DNA from: Bacteroidaceae bacterium
GTDB lineage: Bacteria > Bacteroidota > Bacteroidia > Bacteroidales > Bacteroidaceae
Reading direction: 5' to 3'
Length of the DNA stretch: 61,983 bases
NCBI GenBank assembly: GCA_016280445.1
Contig: JAEEGS010000077.1
Span: 1-61,983 of the forward strand
Below the pieces are notes generated by a model that saw only the letters and a program-made list of their open reading frames with translations, was not told the origin of the DNA and made no database searches. The position numbers and the translations under genes were made by a program. Below are positions 15,906 to 25,066 of this stretch, piece by piece. Each line of letters starts with the position of its first letter. The stretch's first letter is position 1.

Positions 15906-16550
15906 TTATAGGTTAAACACTCTTTCATACTCCAAGTCTATATGCTTGCCAATGCTCGTTGCAATGATGCCCGCACCTTGTTTATCTGCTTCAGCGGTCA
16001 TGATGCGTCCCATGATGGCCGAGTTGGTGTCGTCCAAGTGGCTGATAGGTTCATCCACAAACAAGAAATCAAAAGGCTGACACAAGGCACGAATCAATGC
16101 GACACGTTGCTGTTGACCAAACGACATACGTCCCATCTTGGCATTCAATTTGTCGGTGATGCCCAGCATGTCAAACCACTCAAGAATCTGCTCTTTGGTT
16201 TGATACCCCGTCAGTTTATTCTTGATTTCCACATTCTCCCAAGCAGTCAGTTCGGGAAACATACGCAACTCCTGCCACAAAAGGGCAAAGTGATTCTTGC
16301 GGATGTCTGTCCACTTTGCCACAGCATATCTGCGGATGTCCTCACCATCGAAAAGAATTTGTCCCTGATAGTCGTGGCGATATCCATAAATATAACTGCA
16401 CAGCGACGATTTGCCTGTGCCTGAATTGGCTTCTACCAGATACCTCTTGCCCTTCTCGAAAGTCACATCTTGCTTCCAGATGTCGCTTACAATGTCTGTG
16501 CGGCTCTGGAACACGTTGGGCAGCGTATGAATCAGTTGTATCTTATTCAT
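15906..16550 (-). CDS. ABC transporter ATP-binding protein
   Basis: A 214-residue nucleotide-binding subunit. Walker A is EANSGTGKSSLC, the Q-loop is LLWQELRMFPELT, the signature is MSFGQQQRVALIRAL (FGQQQ instead of the standard SGGQQ), and Walker B is DFLFVDEPISHLD. The H-loop histidine region is replaced by IATSIGKH. It pairs with the permease that follows immediately and overlaps the preceding lipoprotein gene by four bases. Confidence 0.88.
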   Translation of the reverse strand: MNKIQLIHTLPNVFQSRTDIVSDIWKQDVTFEKGKRYLVEANSGTGKSSLCSYIYGYRHDYQGQILFDGEDIRRYAVAKWTDIRKNHFALLWQELRMFPELTAWENVEIKNKLTGYQTKEQILEWFDMLGITDKLNAKMGRMSFGQQQRVALIRALCQPFDFLFVDEPISHLDDTNSAIMGRIMTAEADKQGAGIIATSIGKHIDLEYERVFNL

Positions 16551-18031
16551 TGAAAAAGTTGTTTCAAGAAATTCTCATCCTTGTTCTCCTGCACAATGGT
16601 CAGAGCCATTCCGTTTGCTGCCCATGATTGCAGGATGATGCTCTTGATGTGGAGCTTATGTCCGAACATCTGCGATGCCAAAGCCACGCTGCTCGCTCCG
16701 CCTTCTCTTCCCAATGCATCCAAATCTATAAGCATGTACACTTGACTACTCTTAATTGCTTTCTCGTATGGCCTCAAAAAGGCGCCTGTCGATTCCTTCG
16801 AATGATTGAAGACCTGAACAGTTCCCCAATAGAGGTCATCATCCTGAACACCCCATTCGTATGTCTGTCCGTCGAATGTAAGCAGATATTGGTTGTTTCC
16901 TTTGTCTTTCATGTCGATGCCAAAATCTTTGTGGCTCTGCTTCCAGTCATCCACATCAGCAAGGAACTTCGAGTTGTCCAACTTTGCATACATCATGTAT
17001 TCCACATCGTTTGGGTTCACTTCTGAAGCGGAAAGTTCCAAAGAGACATCTCCATCAATTGCTTGGAGCATCTGCCCCGCATCAACTGCCCGTTCTGAAG
17101 CAAACAGCAAACCGTTCAGCGTCTTGTTCGCCTTGATTTTCTCCAGCAACCACTTTCCTTTCACGCCTGCACCCATCCAAATCACAGCATTGTCAGACAC
17201 CTTGTCGAGATAACGGCCTTCTATCTTGCTCATGTTCTCGTTCGCCTCATCAATCAACTTCTGCGCCTCATCAGTCTTAGCAATCAAAGCCGTAGTGAGG
17301 GTTGCCGTTCCTTTCTCAAAGTTGAGGTCAGCCACAACGTCCACGTCTGAAGGTTTGATGTTCTTAGGGAAGAGCTCCAGCAATGGAGTCATCACCTCCT
17401 TGGGCAAATTGCCACCGCAGGCATAGCATTTCACTTGACCATACAGCTCAGTTTTCCAAACATCTTTCACATAGAAGAAACTGTCTTCTTTCTTCTGATC
17501 CATCAACCGTTGCGCCAATTTTGTATTTTTTGCGCCACCACTTTTCTCCAACGATGCCAGCAACAGGAATGTTGTGCCATCATAGGTGTAAGTCATGTCA
17601 TCCAACAAGGTACCAGATATCAGTTCATTCTTCTCCTGCGGCTTGGAAGCCATACCTTGCTTGTTGAGCAGCAACAGGAAATCCTTCACGGCATCCTCAT
17701 CATCCACCTTCATGGTCAAACCCAACGTCTGCATGTCCACCATAAACGCATAGACAGGCTCACTAAAATCGAAGCCCATCGACATGGGGTCTTCAATGTA
17801 TCCTTTCACCTTATCCATGTCCTTGGCAGCAACAACAACCGATAGGCCCTTCTCCAACTCTTGCCTACTTTTCGATTGCTGAAACTCGCTCTTTTCTGCA
17901 ATCGAGCGTATATCGACTTCCATCACCAATGGTGCATTAGCAGGTATCACATTCTTATAATCAGTGTTGGTACAAGAACTCAGCGCCAGAACCGCCAGCA
18001 CCACTGCTGCAATAAAATGAAACTTTTTCAT
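16547..18031 (-). CDS. DUF4836-type lipoprotein
   Basis: A 494-residue lipoprotein (signal FIAAVVLAVLALSSC, Cys20). The mature start YKNVIPANAPLVMEVDIRSI is typical of the Bacteroidota DUF4836 family, whose function is unknown. The remainder is a mixed alpha/beta ectodomain without enzyme motifs. The gene lies between rsmE (4 bases upstream) and the ABC ATPase (4-base overlap), so it may be the extracytoplasmic partner of that transporter. Confidence 0.8.
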   Translation of the reverse strand: MKKFHFIAAVVLAVLALSSCTNTDYKNVIPANAPLVMEVDIRSIAEKSEFQQSKSRQELEKGLSVVVAAKDMDKVKGYIEDPMSMGFDFSEPVYAFMVDMQTLGLTMKVDDEDAVKDFLLLLNKQGMASKPQEKNELISGTLLDDMTYTYDGTTFLLLASLEKSGGAKNTKLAQRLMDQKKEDSFFYVKDVWKTELYGQVKCYACGGNLPKEVMTPLLELFPKNIKPSDVDVVADLNFEKGTATLTTALIAKTDEAQKLIDEANENMSKIEGRYLDKVSDNAVIWMGAGVKGKWLLEKIKANKTLNGLLFASERAVDAGQMLQAIDGDVSLELSASEVNPNDVEYMMYAKLDNSKFLADVDDWKQSHKDFGIDMKDKGNNQYLLTFDGQTYEWGVQDDDLYWGTVQVFNHSKESTGAFLRPYEKAIKSSQVYMLIDLDALGREGGASSVALASQMFGHKLHIKSIILQSWAANGMALTIVQENKDENFLKQLFQ

Positions 18032-18035
18032 GATG

Positions 18036-18782
18036 TTATTGATTGATTAAGTTAATAATATGCACCGCCACCAGAGCCGCTGTTTCTGTTCTCAGTCGGC
18101 TCCTGCCCAATGTCACGCTTTGAAAACCTTTCGCCTCAGCCTTTTTCACCTCTTCGATGGAAAAATCTCCTTCTGGCCCTACCATCACCAGCACATCTTC
18201 ACCTCTTCTCACGGCATCTTTCAATGCCACCTTCTCACCCAAGTCCTCCTCTTCGTAGCAATGACAGATAAATTTTTGCATCGGCTTTCCGCTTTCCTTT
18301 TCGTGCTCTTCTACCTCTTGCACAAATGTCTTGAAGTCCACCATCTCATTCAGCACAGGCTTCCAAGCCTTATGGCTCTGTTTCATGGCTGACACCAATA
18401 TTTTCTCAACACGTTCCGTCTTGATGACAGTTCGTTCCGACCATCGGCAACGCAAGAAAGAGAGTTCGTCAAAACCAATCTCTGTCGCTTTCTCTGCAAA
18501 CCACTCCGTCCTATCCATATTCTTTGTAGGTGCCATTGCCAAATGCAGATGCGGTTGCCATTGCCGCTCCTGTGGCAAGGTCTCTTCTATACGGAAAAGG
18601 CAACGTTTCTTGGTCGCTTCGATCACAATGGCACGATAGAAGGTGCCCTGTCCATCCATCAGCATCATCTCATCACCCCTCTCCATACGGAGCACACGCA
18701 CAGCATGCTGAGCCTCCTCTTCAGGCAACTCATTCACGCTCGAAGCATTAGGGACATAGAAAAAACGGGCCTCTTTCATCAC
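18036..18782 (-). CDS. rsmE: 16S rRNA m3U1498 methyltransferase
   Basis: A 248-residue SPOUT methyltransferase. The N-terminal PUA-like segment includes HAVRVLRMERGDEMMLMDG. The knotted SAM-binding region includes MVGPEGDFSIEEV and SLGRSRLRTETAALVAV, hallmarks of RsmE. It methylates N3 of U1498 in 16S rRNA. It lies 9 bases after tsaD. Its ATG (18782) sits at the end of an octamer repeat. A second ATG follows directly (MMKEARFF). Confidence 0.93.
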   Translation of the reverse strand: MMKEARFFYVPNASSVNELPEEEAQHAVRVLRMERGDEMMLMDGQGTFYRAIVIEATKKRCLFRIEETLPQERQWQPHLHLAMAPTKNMDRTEWFAEKATEIGFDELSFLRCRWSERTVIKTERVEKILVSAMKQSHKAWKPVLNEMVDFKTFVQEVEEHEKESGKPMQKFICHCYEEEDLGEKVALKDAVRRGEDVLVMVGPEGDFSIEEVKKAEAKGFQSVTLGRSRLRTETAALVAVHIINLINQ

Positions 18783-18807
18783 TTCAATTTTTCAATTCTT
18801 CAACTTT
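18780..18807 (-). repeat. Octamer repeat tract at the tsaD-rsmE junction
   Basis: On the minus strand: GTTGAAGA, ATTGAAAA, ATTGAAGT, then GATGAAAG. The period is 8 bases. The tract encodes the last residues of TsaD (LKN), supplies its TGA stop, and leads straight into the rsmE ATG. Confidence 0.7.
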
Positions 18808-19814
18808 TCCACTCTTGCATACGCAGGCAAGTCAATCGAGGCAAAGTCCTTGTCGAGATACTTGAAGTAGCCCGTAATGCCAATCATGGCCGCATTGTCA
18901 GTCGTATAGGAGAACTTTGGAATGAAAATCTTCCATTTGTAACGCTTCGCATGGTCGCGGAATGCGTTGCGAAGTCCGTTGTTGGCACTCACACCACCAG
19001 CCACAGCCACCTGTTTGATGCCCGTGTCTTTCACAGCCTTGCGGAGTTTCTTCATCAGGATGTCCACGATGGTCTTCTCCAATGAGGCCGCCAAATCTTC
19101 CTTGTGATGCTCGATGAAGTCAGGGTCGTCTTTGAGCCAATCTCTCAGATGATAGAGGAACGAGGTCTTCAAGCCCGAGAAACTGTAGTCATATCCAGCA
19201 ATGTCTGGCTTCGAGAACTCAAATGCTGCCGGATTGCCCTGACGCGCCAACTTGTCGATGATAGGTCCACCTGGATAGCCAAGCCCCATCACCTTCGAGC
19301 ATTTGTCAATCGCCTCACCTGCCGCATCGTCGATGGTTTGACCCAATATCTCCATATCCTTATACGAGTTCACCTTCACAATCTGGCTGTTGCCGCCGCT
19401 GACGAGCAGGCACAGATACGGGAAAGTCGGCTGGTCGTTGTCGTCCTCCGACTCTCGGATAAAGTGTGCCAGCACATGTCCTTGCAAGTGGTTCACGTCA
19501 ATCATCGGAATGCCCAGACTTCTTGCAAAGCCTTTGGCAAAACTCACACCCACCAACAGGCTTCCCATCAAGCCAGGTCCTCTCGTGAAGGCAACGGCAT
19601 TGAGGTCTTCCTTCGTGATGCCTGCCCGTTTGATGGCAGCATCCACCACAGGCACGATGTTCTGCTGATGTGCACGGCTGGCCAATTCTGGCACCACACC
19701 ACCATACTCTTCATGCACAGCCTGCGAGGCAGTCACATTGCTCAGCAAGATGCCATCTTTCAGCACCGCTGCACTCGTATCATCGCACGAACTTTCTATT
19801 GCAAGTATATACAT
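18792..19814 (-). CDS. tsaD: tRNA t6A37 threonylcarbamoyltransferase subunit
   Basis: A 340-residue member of the Kae1/TsaD family, which transfers the threonylcarbamoyl group to A37 of ANN-reading tRNAs. Motifs include ESSCDDTSAAVL at the N-terminus, the metal-binding DVNHLQGHVLAHF, VSGGNSQIV and AVAGGVSANNGLR. It is 3 bases from map and 9 from rsmE in a minus-strand operon, a set of translation genes. Confidence 0.96.
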   Translation of the reverse strand: MYILAIESSCDDTSAAVLKDGILLSNVTASQAVHEEYGGVVPELASRAHQQNIVPVVDAAIKRAGITKEDLNAVAFTRGPGLMGSLLVGVSFAKGFARSLGIPMIDVNHLQGHVLAHFIRESEDDNDQPTFPYLCLLVSGGNSQIVKVNSYKDMEILGQTIDDAAGEAIDKCSKVMGLGYPGGPIIDKLARQGNPAAFEFSKPDIAGYDYSFSGLKTSFLYHLRDWLKDDPDFIEHHKEDLAASLEKTIVDILMKKLRKAVKDTGIKQVAVAGGVSANNGLRNAFRDHAKRYKWKIFIPKFSYTTDNAAMIGITGYFKYLDKDFASIDLPAYARVEKLKN

Positions 19815-19817
19815 ATT

Positions 19818-20681
19818 TCAATATGTCAAAGTTTCCAATCCTTCTTCCGTCATCAGATAGGTGTGTTCCCATTGCGCTGAGTCGCTGTAGTCGTCGGTCA
19901 CCACCGTCCAGTCATCTTCGCTATCGACAAACACTTGCCAACCTCCAGCGTTAATCATCGGTTCGATGGTGAACACCATACCTGGCACAAGCAGCATGCC
20001 CGTACCTTTCTTTCCATAGTGCTCCATGTCAGGATCTTCGTGGAACGCATTGCCCACTCCATGCCCACACAGGTCACGAACCACCGTGCAACCATTCTTG
20101 TGCGCATGCTTGGTAATGGCTGCGGCAGAATCGCCCACAAACGTGTAAGGCTTGCATGCCTCAGCACCAATCTCCATACATTCCTTGGCAATCTGCACCA
20201 AGCGTTCACGCTCTGGAGTGGTGCGGCCGATGATGAACATACGGCTGGCATCTGCAAAGTAGCCATTCAGAATGGTCGTGCAATCCACATTGATGATATC
20301 GCCCTCTTCCAACACGTCCTCTTCATTCGGAATGCCGTGACAAACCACCTCGTTAATGCTGGTGCAACAACTCTTCGGAAAGCCCTCGTAGTTGAGCGGA
20401 GCAGGAATGCCTCCGTTTTTGGTGGTGAAGTCATACACCAGTTGGTCAATCTCCAGCGTCGACATACCCTCATGGATTTTCTCCGCCACAAGGTCAAGCA
20501 CAGCGGTGTTGAGCACACCCGCCTTGCGGATGCCCTCTATCTGTTCAGGAGTCTTGATCAAGTCACGTGTCGGAACGAGACATCCTTTGTTCTGAAAATA
20601 CAGAATCCGCTTATCCATTTCCGTAAGCGGTTGACCGCTCTTCACGTGCCAATTCCTTGGATTCTTCTTCAACAATCCCAT
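19818..20681 (-). CDS. map: Type I methionine aminopeptidase
   Basis: Removes the initiator methionine. Metal ligands are visible: Asp in INVDCTTILNGYFADASR, His in CGHGVGNAFHEDP, Glu in FTIEPMIN and Glu in AQWEHTYLMT. The N-terminus has a short basic extension (MGLLKKNPRNWHVKSGQ). An upstream in-frame ATG at 20711 lies directly against the -7 hexamer TACCTTTGC, so a normal leader would start inside it. The ATG at 20681 (287 residues) is preferred; leaderless use of 20711 is the alternative. It is the first gene of the eight-gene minus-strand run. Confidence 0.9.
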   Translation of the reverse strand: MGLLKKNPRNWHVKSGQPLTEMDKRILYFQNKGCLVPTRDLIKTPEQIEGIRKAGVLNTAVLDLVAEKIHEGMSTLEIDQLVYDFTTKNGGIPAPLNYEGFPKSCCTSINEVVCHGIPNEEDVLEEGDIINVDCTTILNGYFADASRMFIIGRTTPERERLVQIAKECMEIGAEACKPYTFVGDSAAAITKHAHKNGCTVVRDLCGHGVGNAFHEDPDMEHYGKKGTGMLLVPGMVFTIEPMINAGGWQVFVDSEDDWTVVTDDYSDSAQWEHTYLMTEEGLETLTY

Positions 20682-20711
20682 GTCTTCAAATTTGTTTCGA
20701 TAAAATTTCAT

Positions 20712-20755
20712 GCAAAGGTAGGAATTATGAACATAAAAATACTTATCTTTGCATC
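20712..20755. promoter_or_regulatory. Divergent promoters of map and the lipoprotein gene
   Basis: Minus strand: TACCTTTGC at 20712-20720, touching the upstream map ATG. Plus strand: TATCTTTGC at about 20745-20753, 33 bases before the lipoprotein ATG. The two -7 elements face apart within 45 bases. Confidence 0.65.
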
Positions 20756-20785
20756 ATAAATAACAAAAAATAACACCCCATACCT

Positions 20786-21376
20786 ATGAGAACATTCAAA
20801 ACAGCCGCCGCAGCACTCCTCGCTTTGATGACTGTGGCATGTAACAACGAACAGAAGCCAGCCACAACGGGCCGCGTGGTGGAAGACACAGATCCAACGA
20901 CAGGCGTCATCACTCTGCGGAACTACACCATCAAGGACACCATCACGGTAGGAGGCGCACTCTACAACTACACCTGCACATTCGAACCAGTTGACACGAT
21001 GCCTGTGCTCATCAACCCTCAAGGACTCGAATATCACGAGAGCCGTGTGCGCATCGACATCCGTCGCGACAGCACGCATGTGTTCAACAAGACTTTCTAC
21101 AAGAGCAACTTCCACGAGTATGTTCCAGCCAATGTCCTGAAAACCTCCACTATGGTAGGTGTGAACTATCACTTCATCAAAGGCGAAGAAGACCGTTCCG
21201 CATTCTACTTCATCGTAACGGTGGGCGACCCCGACGAAACGTCCGATATGTCCTACCCACTTGAATTGAAAGTGACCACCGACGGTTCCTACTCATTCAA
21301 GAAAGCAGAAAATCTGGAAACGGAGCCCCTACGCCCAGGATTGAACATCGACCCAGGTGAAGACGGAACCATCTAA
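20786..21376 (+). CDS. Lipoprotein of unknown function
   Basis: A 196-residue lipoprotein (signal AAAALLALMTVAC, Cys19, then NNEQKPAT). The mature part is mainly beta-strand (ITLRNYTIKDTITVGGALYNYTC, VRIDIRRDSTHVFNKTF) and resembles DUF4738-type Bacteroidales lipoproteins, but I am not certain of the family. It is monocistronic with its own promoter and a good terminator. Confidence 0.8.
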   Translation: MRTFKTAAAALLALMTVACNNEQKPATTGRVVEDTDPTTGVITLRNYTIKDTITVGGALYNYTCTFEPVDTMPVLINPQGLEYHESRVRIDIRRDSTHVFNKTFYKSNFHEYVPANVLKTSTMVGVNYHFIKGEEDRSAFYFIVTVGDPDETSDMSYPLELKVTTDGSYSFKKAENLETEPLRPGLNIDPGEDGTI

Positions 21377-21404
21377 ACAACAACGACATAACAACCACAT
21401 CGGA

Positions 21405-21429
21405 AGCCTCCTCAATGGAGGCTTTTTTT
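21405..21429 (+). terminator. Terminator after the lipoprotein gene
   Basis: Stem AGCCTCC/GGAGGCT with a five-base loop and a seven-base T-run. Confidence 0.92.
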
Positions 21430-21472
21430 GTGTGTCATAGTCATCGCGACGGGCACGAAACAACCACCTATA

Positions 21473-21564
21473 CAGCAACGACGTTGCCGTAATTACCTCA
21501 ACGAGGTTACCGTAATTACGTTAGTGGCGTAAACGTAATTACGGCTACGACGCTCCTGTTGGAG
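21473..21564. repeat. Array of four 23-bp tandem units (GTAATTAC core)
   Basis: Units start at 21473, 21496, 21519 and 21542. The first three end in CGTAATTA. GTAATTAC occurs at 21489, 21512 and 21535, exactly 23 bases apart. Between the cores lie small dyads such as GCAACGACGTTGC and ACCTCAACGAGGT. The fourth unit keeps only the first half. A weak extra unit (10 of 23 matches) may precede it at 21450. There is no gene in 21377-21642. Confidence 0.75.
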
Positions 21565-21642
21565 CACAAAAAAGTGATGAGTCTCCACAGAAACTCATCA
21601 CTCATTTTCAGTCAATTGCCAAGCGAACTTGGCAGATAGTTT

Positions 21643-23751
21643 TTACTTCTGGTAAACCACGCGGCCGTTCTTGATAACGAAGCCCTTGTAGCCGGCATTG
21701 ACACGCTGACCTGCAACGTTGTACGTACCACGAGACTTAGCAGTCTTGGCAGCGATGCCTTCTACTGCAACCAGTTCTTCTGGCACCTCAGGCAGTTCAT
21801 CGTAAGTGTAGATGTCGATGTTGTAAACATAGACACTTTGACCAATTGAGAGTTCGCAACCCGTGGCAGAAGCCTCTGACTTCGTTACGGTCGTGCCACC
21901 ATTCGTGTTCAGAACCACATATTCACCATACTGCACAGGCTGAACATTGATGGTACCTCTGCTCATGAAGTAAAGTCCCTTATTATTACCTGGGACAGCG
22001 TAAATAGCTATAGTGGAATAACTTGGATGTGAGTTATCAACCACCAAGTCATGGAAGATACCTGTTTGTTCATCTGCATACACAGCACTTTCACGAGTCG
22101 TAGTTGGAATACCTTCTCCATCTAAAACATACGTTACAATTTCTGTTCTCCAGAAACGACCTCCATCACGAGCATCAAGCGCATCCCAACCGAAATACTT
22201 CTGGATTGGTTTCAATTCTGCACCTTCTGGATATTCGTTGTTTTCATACTGTTCTATCGTAAAGATCTCGAGTTCCTCTCCATTATCACCAAGAATAGCA
22301 TAGTGGTCAATCACTTGCCCGTTAATCATGGAAGATACTTCCTCTGTGAGGTTCTGGAAATCCCAATCGTGAAGAGGTTCTTGCTGCTCATTAGTACCAG
22401 GATTGAACTTACGCTTGAATACGATGCCAGGCACATCTGCATCCTGAGTGCATACACCATCTTCGTATGCGTTACCTGCAGAAACTGTCACAACCACATT
22501 CTGAGAGAAACTGATAACATCTCCAACGGATATCTCCACCGCCGAATTACCGTCAGCTTCATATGTAACAGTATATTCTACATCATTACCCACATTGCTC
22601 GTCCAGTTAACCTTGTACAAACGCTCTGTTCCATCGAAACCAACCAGCGTGAGAGTTGGGGCGTTCAGTTGGATATAGCTTACATCCACCTTCAGGTCAA
22701 CGATTTCAGAAATCACACCTGTTGAAGATACTGCCACAGCCTTCACGGTCACAATATTGTCCTCTACACCATCGCTGGATTCATCATCGTTGGCATCCAC
22801 ATGCACATAAACACCCGACTCTGAAGGCATACCATCGCCTATATAACCATCAGGAATATCGTCAAGGCTGCCGAAAGTGTTCTCTACATCCAACAGACCT
22901 TCTTCCGTCAAGGCAATTGGCATTTCACCATCAACAGAATAGAACACATATACAGGATTTCCGTAGGTTGAAGGACTTGTCTTGAAGATAATTTCACGAG
23001 CGCTTCCATTTGTCTCAGCAACTTCAAATGTTGGAGCGGCAACAACTTCATCTTCACCATTAGGCGACCAAATTTGGAAACGAGAAAGGTAGTTTGGAGT
23101 GGCTGTTCCATTCACCTTTCCACCTTTGAAATTAATGTAAAGAGGACCTTCATTAATCACCTCATAATAAACGAAGGAATCAGCACCGCCCTCTTGAGCG
23201 TCACCACCTTCCTGACTCTCTTCTTGACCAGCAGCAAGCTCCTGCAACTCATGAATCTCATCCGAAATAGGTTGAGCAATCAGCGGATCAACAGGAACAT
23301 CGTCCCAGTTAGCCGTGTTTTTATCCACACCACCAGAATTCACCATGAAACGACTGGCATCTGAAACTTCAAAAACAAGGATTTGGCCGACACGCAAATT
23401 AGAAATAGATATCCATCGTTCATTGGAACTTGAAGAAAGAGCTTTACCCTCACTCCATCCGATATTATTCTTCATCGTGTGGACTGCTAGGAATTCCAAA
23501 CCTGTATTAGTTACCTTGTCAAGGGCAGTACCATTGATTTTATAGTCAGTCTGACCGTTAAACTGCAAACCTGTAGCAGGTGTGATTGGCTCACCATTCA
23601 CGGCTGAACCCACGAAATTCACATCTGTTTCTAGACGGTAGCCATCTTTATAGTTGGCGAGCGTCTCATTTTCTTCTGTCATTGTCTGGGCATTGACTGC
23701 CAAAGGCATAGCCACAAGCGCTGACAACACAAGTGAGTAAAATTTTCTCAT
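21643..23751 (-). CDS. Large secreted protein of unknown function
   Basis: A 702-residue protein with a signal peptide (MRKFYSLVLSALVAMPLAVNA). The N-terminal half is a beta-sandwich-like region. A central segment (VYVFYSVDGEMPIALTEEGLL) looks like a chitobiase C-terminal-type beta module common in Prevotella surface proteins. The C-terminus ends TYNVAGQRVNAGYKGFVIKNG, a motif found at the end of many secreted Prevotella/Bacteroides proteins and probably linked to export or surface retention. There is an acidic Q/E/G-rich linker near residue 175. No catalytic motif is seen. It has its own promoter. Confidence 0.8.
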   Translation of the reverse strand: MRKFYSLVLSALVAMPLAVNAQTMTEENETLANYKDGYRLETDVNFVGSAVNGEPITPATGLQFNGQTDYKINGTALDKVTNTGLEFLAVHTMKNNIGWSEGKALSSSSNERWISISNLRVGQILVFEVSDASRFMVNSGGVDKNTANWDDVPVDPLIAQPISDEIHELQELAAGQEESQEGGDAQEGGADSFVYYEVINEGPLYINFKGGKVNGTATPNYLSRFQIWSPNGEDEVVAAPTFEVAETNGSAREIIFKTSPSTYGNPVYVFYSVDGEMPIALTEEGLLDVENTFGSLDDIPDGYIGDGMPSESGVYVHVDANDDESSDGVEDNIVTVKAVAVSSTGVISEIVDLKVDVSYIQLNAPTLTLVGFDGTERLYKVNWTSNVGNDVEYTVTYEADGNSAVEISVGDVISFSQNVVVTVSAGNAYEDGVCTQDADVPGIVFKRKFNPGTNEQQEPLHDWDFQNLTEEVSSMINGQVIDHYAILGDNGEELEIFTIEQYENNEYPEGAELKPIQKYFGWDALDARDGGRFWRTEIVTYVLDGEGIPTTTRESAVYADEQTGIFHDLVVDNSHPSYSTIAIYAVPGNNKGLYFMSRGTINVQPVQYGEYVVLNTNGGTTVTKSEASATGCELSIGQSVYVYNIDIYTYDELPEVPEELVAVEGIAAKTAKSRGTYNVAGQRVNAGYKGFVIKNGRVVYQK

Positions 23752-23837
23752 AAAGTTAAAATTGAGTTAGTTAAAAATTGAGTTAGTAATGTATAAATTA
23801 TAGAATTTTTGATTCTTCTAATATATGCGAATTCGCG

Positions 23838-23868
23838 GCAAAGATAAAAAGAAAAGGACAAACGACAA
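23838..23868 (-). promoter_or_regulatory. Promoter of the large secreted protein gene
   Basis: Minus strand: TTG (23866-23868), 19 bases, TATCTTTGC (23838-23846). The leader is about 80 bases and contains two copies of AATTGAGTTAGT (about 23760-23785). Confidence 0.65.
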
Positions 23869-23918
23869 AAGGAAAGGCTGTCAAATGCCTAACTTTTAAC
23901 ATTTTGCCGCTTCAACTA

Positions 23919-24947
23919 TCATTGTCTGAGCACCAGCGACACAATCCGCTTGTTCTCGTTAAGCACAGCCACACCCGTGAAATGCTTCACATCCTCAGGC
24001 TTTGGCCCTTCTGCGTCAGCATCGCCACCAGCGGCTGCATCACCCCCTGTTCTAGCAGGACGGGCAGCACGCGAATAGGTCTCTTCGTCAAGGACAAACT
24101 GCACATTGTAAAGTACACTTCCAGTCATTTCCATCTTGGTGACAACGGGATTTTTCACCAAGAACACAATGGTACGTGATGTGGAGTGCATCGATCGCAT
24201 ATACGCATAGATGTCCTCCATCTCTGGAGCGTTCTTCCCAAGATAAGAATTGATGGTCTCAGCCAAAGTGGCTGCCACACCTGCACGGTCGTTTGTGGCC
24301 AAAGCATCAAAGTGAGCAGAAACAACCTCTTGAACGGCAGCCTTTTCTTCGACGGTGATGGCCACATTGTCCAAGTCCTCCATCAATTCACGCGCTTCTT
24401 TCAAATAGGCTCCCTCTGGGAACTGCGCAAGATACTGTTCGTAAGCATCACGGGTATCTGCCTCAGAAGCAGCACGAAAAGAGAGTGAATCCATCAAATG
24501 GTTGGCTTGTTTGAGGTAGACACCATCAGGATGCACATCGAGGAAATGGCGCATGGCATCGACAGACATGATGCCCTGAGCAGCCTGCCAGTCAGCACGT
24601 TCAGTAAAGAATTTCTCACGTAAATCCTTCATTTGCAGATAGTGGCCGGCATCCGAATCGTATACGTCGAAGTAGGCTTCCAGCGCCTCTGCCAAAGAGT
24701 CGAGCTGGTTCTCGTTCTGAAAGCGAACAATACGCTCGTAAGCAGCACGTTCATCGCTATCGTCTCCACCTCTCAAGAACATATACGACACACCGGCACC
24801 CGCCAGCGCAACAATCACCAACGAAAGAATCACAATCGTGGCCGTAGCCGATTTGTTAGAGTTTTTTTGTTTACATCCACAATGTGGACATGATGCGGCC
24901 TTGTCACTGATGTCTTGGCCGCATTCTGGACATTTTACTAATGACAT
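23919..24947 (-). CDS. Zinc-ribbon membrane protein with helical ectodomain
   Basis: A 342-residue protein. The N-terminus is a zinc ribbon (VKCPECGQDISDKAASCPHCGC, four Cys in CxxC pairs), followed by one transmembrane helix (about 33-58: ATIVILSLVIVALAGAGVSYMFL). The rest is a helical, TPR-like repeat region (about 65-230) and a small beta domain (VTKMEMTGSVLYNVQFVLDEE) with a G/A/D-rich insert. Such zinc-ribbon anchors occur in bacterial proteins of unknown role. It is monocistronic and nothing in the context hints at function. Confidence 0.8.
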   Translation of the reverse strand: MSLVKCPECGQDISDKAASCPHCGCKQKNSNKSATATIVILSLVIVALAGAGVSYMFLRGGDDSDERAAYERIVRFQNENQLDSLAEALEAYFDVYDSDAGHYLQMKDLREKFFTERADWQAAQGIMSVDAMRHFLDVHPDGVYLKQANHLMDSLSFRAASEADTRDAYEQYLAQFPEGAYLKEARELMEDLDNVAITVEEKAAVQEVVSAHFDALATNDRAGVAATLAETINSYLGKNAPEMEDIYAYMRSMHSTSRTIVFLVKNPVVTKMEMTGSVLYNVQFVLDEETYSRAARPARTGGDAAAGGDADAEGPKPEDVKHFTGVAVLNENKRIVSLVLRQ

Positions 24948-25035
24948 TTTCTTAAAAAAAATAAATCTTTGTTGTTTTCTGCGGCAAAATTAGATATTAT
25001 TGTCGGATAACACACATGATAAGGAGAAAAAATCG

Positions 25036-25044
25036 TACCTTTGC
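25036..25044 (+). promoter_or_regulatory. -7 element TACCTTTGC of the RsiV-like gene
   Basis: TACCTTTGC lies 22 bases before the ATG at 25067 and inside the longer in-frame extension, which is therefore not translated. Confidence 0.7.
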
Positions 25045-25066
25045 GCCCGAATTTGACAAAAGAACG

